Assembly (NCBI GenBank): GCA_001777655.1
Contig: MFER01000002.1
Span: forward strand, 1-34,842
Source: Candidatus Doudnabacteria bacterium RIFCSPHIGHO2_02_FULL_43_13b
GTDB taxonomy: Bacteria > Patescibacteriota > Doudnabacteria > UBA920 > O2-02-FULL-48-8
Length of the DNA stretch: 34,842 bases
Reading direction: 5' to 3'
In this document: positions 32,570 through 34,842 of the stretch, piece after piece
Position numbering within the stretch: the first letter of the stretch is position 1
Layout: the number at the start of each line of letters is the position of its first letter
Translations under genes and position numbers: made by a program
Notes under the pieces: generated by a model
Database searches by the model: none
What the model saw: only the letters and a program-made list of their open reading frames with translations
Told to the model about the DNA's origin: nothing

Positions 32570-34842
32570 CTATGCCTTCTGAGTCATTTTTTGCTGATGT
32601 TCTTGCGTATTCAAAAGCCCGCACTTTTTCCATTTCTTGCCGCTGCCGCACGGGCACGGGTCATTGCGACCGATTTCCTTGGAACTTGGATCTTGAAACT
32701 TGGGACTTTGCACTGGTTGCGGAGCGATGTCGACTTTAAAGATCGTATAAACAATATTTCGATTGACGTCGTCAAGCAGGCGCTGAAAAAGCGTAAATCC
32801 TTCGTTTTTAAATTCAATCAATGGATCACGCTGACCATAACCGCGCAGCCTGACAGAGTCGCGCAAATGTTCCATCGTATCCAAATGCTCTTGCCAAAGT
32901 TGGTCAATGGTTCGCAAATAAACAAACTTTTCCAGCTGTCGCATCATGTCTTTCCCCAATTTTTCTTCCTTAGCTTTATACTCTCGTTCTGCTACCTCAA
33001 CGAGATGGTCGATAAACTCTTGCTGATTGTTGATTAGTTTAATATCCTCCGGCCTAATCGGCAGAATTTGCGCGGCGTGTTCATACATATGACGCGGTTC
33101 GAATCTCCCGTCCGCCTCGGCTTCGCCGTAGGCGTGCCGGGCAGGCTCTCCCTCTTCATGCTCTTGGTGCGTCGTCACCATCTGGGTGATTTCTTTGGCC
33201 ACCAGATCCAAAATTTCATCTGACAGCGATTCGCCTCGATCTAAAATTTGTTTGCGTTTACCGTAAATAATCGTCCGTTGTTTGTTCATGACATCATCAT
33301 ATTCCAGGACGTGTTTGCGCATATCAAAATTCAACCCTTCAATCTTTCGCTGCGCGGACTCAATCGATTTAGAAATCAATCCATGCTCAATCGGCTGATC
33401 ATCTGGGATCCCCAGTGTCTGCATCATTTTCCCCACTCGCTCGCCACCGAACAGCCGCATCAAATCATCTTCTAACGATAAGAAAAATTGGGATGAGCCA
33501 GGATCGCCCTGACGACCTGAACGGCCGCGCAGCTGATTGTCGATGCGCCTGGATTCATGTCGTTCCGTGCCCAGCACCACTAAACCTCCCAATTCGATAA
33601 CTTTTTTCTGTTCGTCTAAATCAGCCGGGTTCCCACCCAAAATAATATCAACACCGCGGCCCGCGATGTTCGTAGCAAGTGTCACAGCGCCCAAGCGCCC
33701 GGCCTGCGCGATTATATGCGCTTCGCGTTCATTATTCTTCGCATTCAGAGTTTCGTGCGGCACCCCGGCAGAAGTTAGTAATTGCGACAAATACTCGTTT
33801 TTTTCAATCGAGATCGTGCCGATCAAAATTGGCCGACCGCTGGCATGAAGTTCTTTGATAGTACGGATTAGAGCTTGAAATTTTCCGTCCACGTTTTTTA
33901 ACACCTGATCTGGCGAATCTTGCCGAATCATCGGACGATTGGTTGGGATCGAGACTACTTCTAATTTGTAAATTTTATGAAATTCTTCGGCTTCTGTTTC
34001 CGCGGTCCCGGTCATGCCGGATAATTTTTTATAAAGCCTGAAATAATTTTGAAAAGTGATTGTGGCCAGGGTTTTGCTTTCCTGCTGGACCTTCACTCCT
34101 TCTTTGGCTTCGATGGCTTGATGCAGCCCTTCTGAATATCGCCGCCCGAACATTAATCGCCCGGTAAATTCATCAACGATAACTATTTCTCCTTGACGAA
34201 CGACGTAATGAGTATCTTTTCTAAATAATGCTTTGGCCCGCAGCGCTTGCTCGATGTGATGGATGGTCGAAATCCCTTCTTTGTCGTAAATATTTTGGAC
34301 ATTCAACATCTTTTCCAACTTCTCAATCCCCGCTTCCGTCAGGGTGGCGGCTCGTTTTTTTTCATCAACTTTATAATCAGTTTCGATTTCCAACTTTTCG
34401 ACGAATTTAGAAAATTGATAATATTTATCCGTCGGATCCGTATCCGGGGCGGATATAATCAATGGCGTTCTGGCTTCGTCAATTAGGATTGAATCGACTT
34501 CGTCAACAATCGCGTAAAATAAATCTCTTTGTACCATCTGTTCTTTTTGCCAAACCATATTGTCTCGAAGGTAATCAAACCCGTATTCGTTGTTCGTGCC
34601 ATAAACAATATCGGCTCGGTATGCCATTTGTCGAGTCGTTGTGCGCATATGTTTAACATCCAAAATCAGGCCCTGAACTTGTGATTCAATCTGCTTGATT
34701 TCTTCTGCCTCTGGCTCATAACCCGCATCGTATAAAAATGCCTGCTCGTGTTGGATGGAACCAACCGTTAACCCCAAAAAATTGTAAATTTGACCCATCC
34801 AGGATGCCTGCCAACGGGCCAGGTAATCATTGACTGTGACCA
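32570..34842 (-). CDS. secA: Preprotein translocase ATPase SecA, 5' end truncated by the window edge
   Basis: GTNNEYGFDYLRDNM, VDEVDSILIDEARTPLIIS, ATNIAGRGVDIILGG, GTERHESRRIDNQLRGRSGRQGDPGSSQFFLSLEDDLMRLF, SEC-C motif IGRNDPCPCGSGKKWKKCG. Upstream of the track Met, reverse strand reads VTVNDYLARWQASW to the window end. Confidence 0.97.
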   Translation of the reverse strand, partial: VTVNDYLARWQASWMGQIYNFLGLTVGSIQHEQAFLYDAGYEPEAEEIKQIESQVQGLILDVKHMRTTTRQMAYRADIVYGTNNEYGFDYLRDNMVWQKEQMVQRDLFYAIVDEVDSILIDEARTPLIISAPDTDPTDKYYQFSKFVEKLEIETDYKVDEKKRAATLTEAGIEKLEKMLNVQNIYDKEGISTIHHIEQALRAKALFRKDTHYVVRQGEIVIVDEFTGRLMFGRRYSEGLHQAIEAKEGVKVQQESKTLATITFQNYFRLYKKLSGMTGTAETEAEEFHKIYKLEVVSIPTNRPMIRQDSPDQVLKNVDGKFQALIRTIKELHASGRPILIGTISIEKNEYLSQLLTSAGVPHETLNAKNNEREAHIIAQAGRLGAVTLATNIAGRGVDIILGGNPADLDEQKKVIELGGLVVLGTERHESRRIDNQLRGRSGRQGDPGSSQFFLSLEDDLMRLFGGERVGKMMQTLGIPDDQPIEHGLISKSIESAQRKIEGLNFDMRKHVLEYDDVMNKQRTIIYGKRKQILDRGESLSDEILDLVAKEITQMVTTHQEHEEGEPARHAYGEAEADGRFEPRHMYEHAAQILPIRPEDIKLINNQQEFIDHLVEVAEREYKAKEEKLGKDMMRQLEKFVYLRTIDQLWQEHLDTMEHLRDSVRLRGYGQRDPLIEFKNEGFTLFQRLLDDVNRNIVYTIFKVDIAPQPVQSPKFQDPSSKEIGRNDPCPCGSGKKWKKCGLLNTQEHQQKMTQKA
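32678..32719. repeat. 7-nt-period degenerate tandem repeat in the secA C-terminal linker
   Basis: CTTGGAA CTTGGAT CTTGAAA CTTGGGA CTTTGCA CTGGTTG. Confidence 0.88.

Noticed and set aside
234-32719. Heptamer arrays as CRISPR or minisatellite arrays
   Set aside because: Units are 7 nt without spacers, differ in sequence between loci, and there are no cas genes. They are reported as a slippage-type signal instead.

Overview
The window looks like a compact Patescibacteria/CPR-like bacterial chromosome segment. This is inferred from gene content and protein style (short MetK, SecA with an insertion, small overlapping genes, VirD4-like ATPase with a membrane partner). No taxonomy search was run. 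Most of it is housekeeping and envelope genes on the minus strand: gltX, a wecG/tagA-type glycosyltransferase, thpR, SDR, PQQ-type sugar dehydrogenase, murI, PCD, PEBP, SIMPL protein, P2A-type ATPase, a GT4-GT20-GT4 trio, tRNA-Gln(CUG), mnmA, a nucleotidyltransferase, a VirD4-like ATPase operon, secF/secD, metK, and secA running off the right edge. A few genes are on the plus strand (def, fmt, hppA, two small orphans). The best non-routine signals are: (1) a roughly 340-nt structured putative ncRNA at about 17875-18218 with its own promoter and terminator, matching no housekeeping RNA signature I could recognise; (2) six loci with degenerate tandem repeats of exactly 7-nt period, each with a different heptamer, mostly inside variable loops of essential genes (gltX, fmt, mnmA twice, secA) and one at a gene junction; (3) a 79-bp perfectly symmetric Y-shaped inverted-repeat element upstream of metK; (4) a sigma-region-4/HARE-HTH-like regulator translationally coupled to a membrane protein and a VirD4/TraG-like ATPase behind a near-perfect sigma70 promoter; (5) a lysine-free 139-aa orphan in its own promoter/terminator cassette; (6) an N-terminally truncated metallo-beta-lactamase-fold gene overlapping murI. 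No CRISPR array, rRNA or intact transposase was seen.
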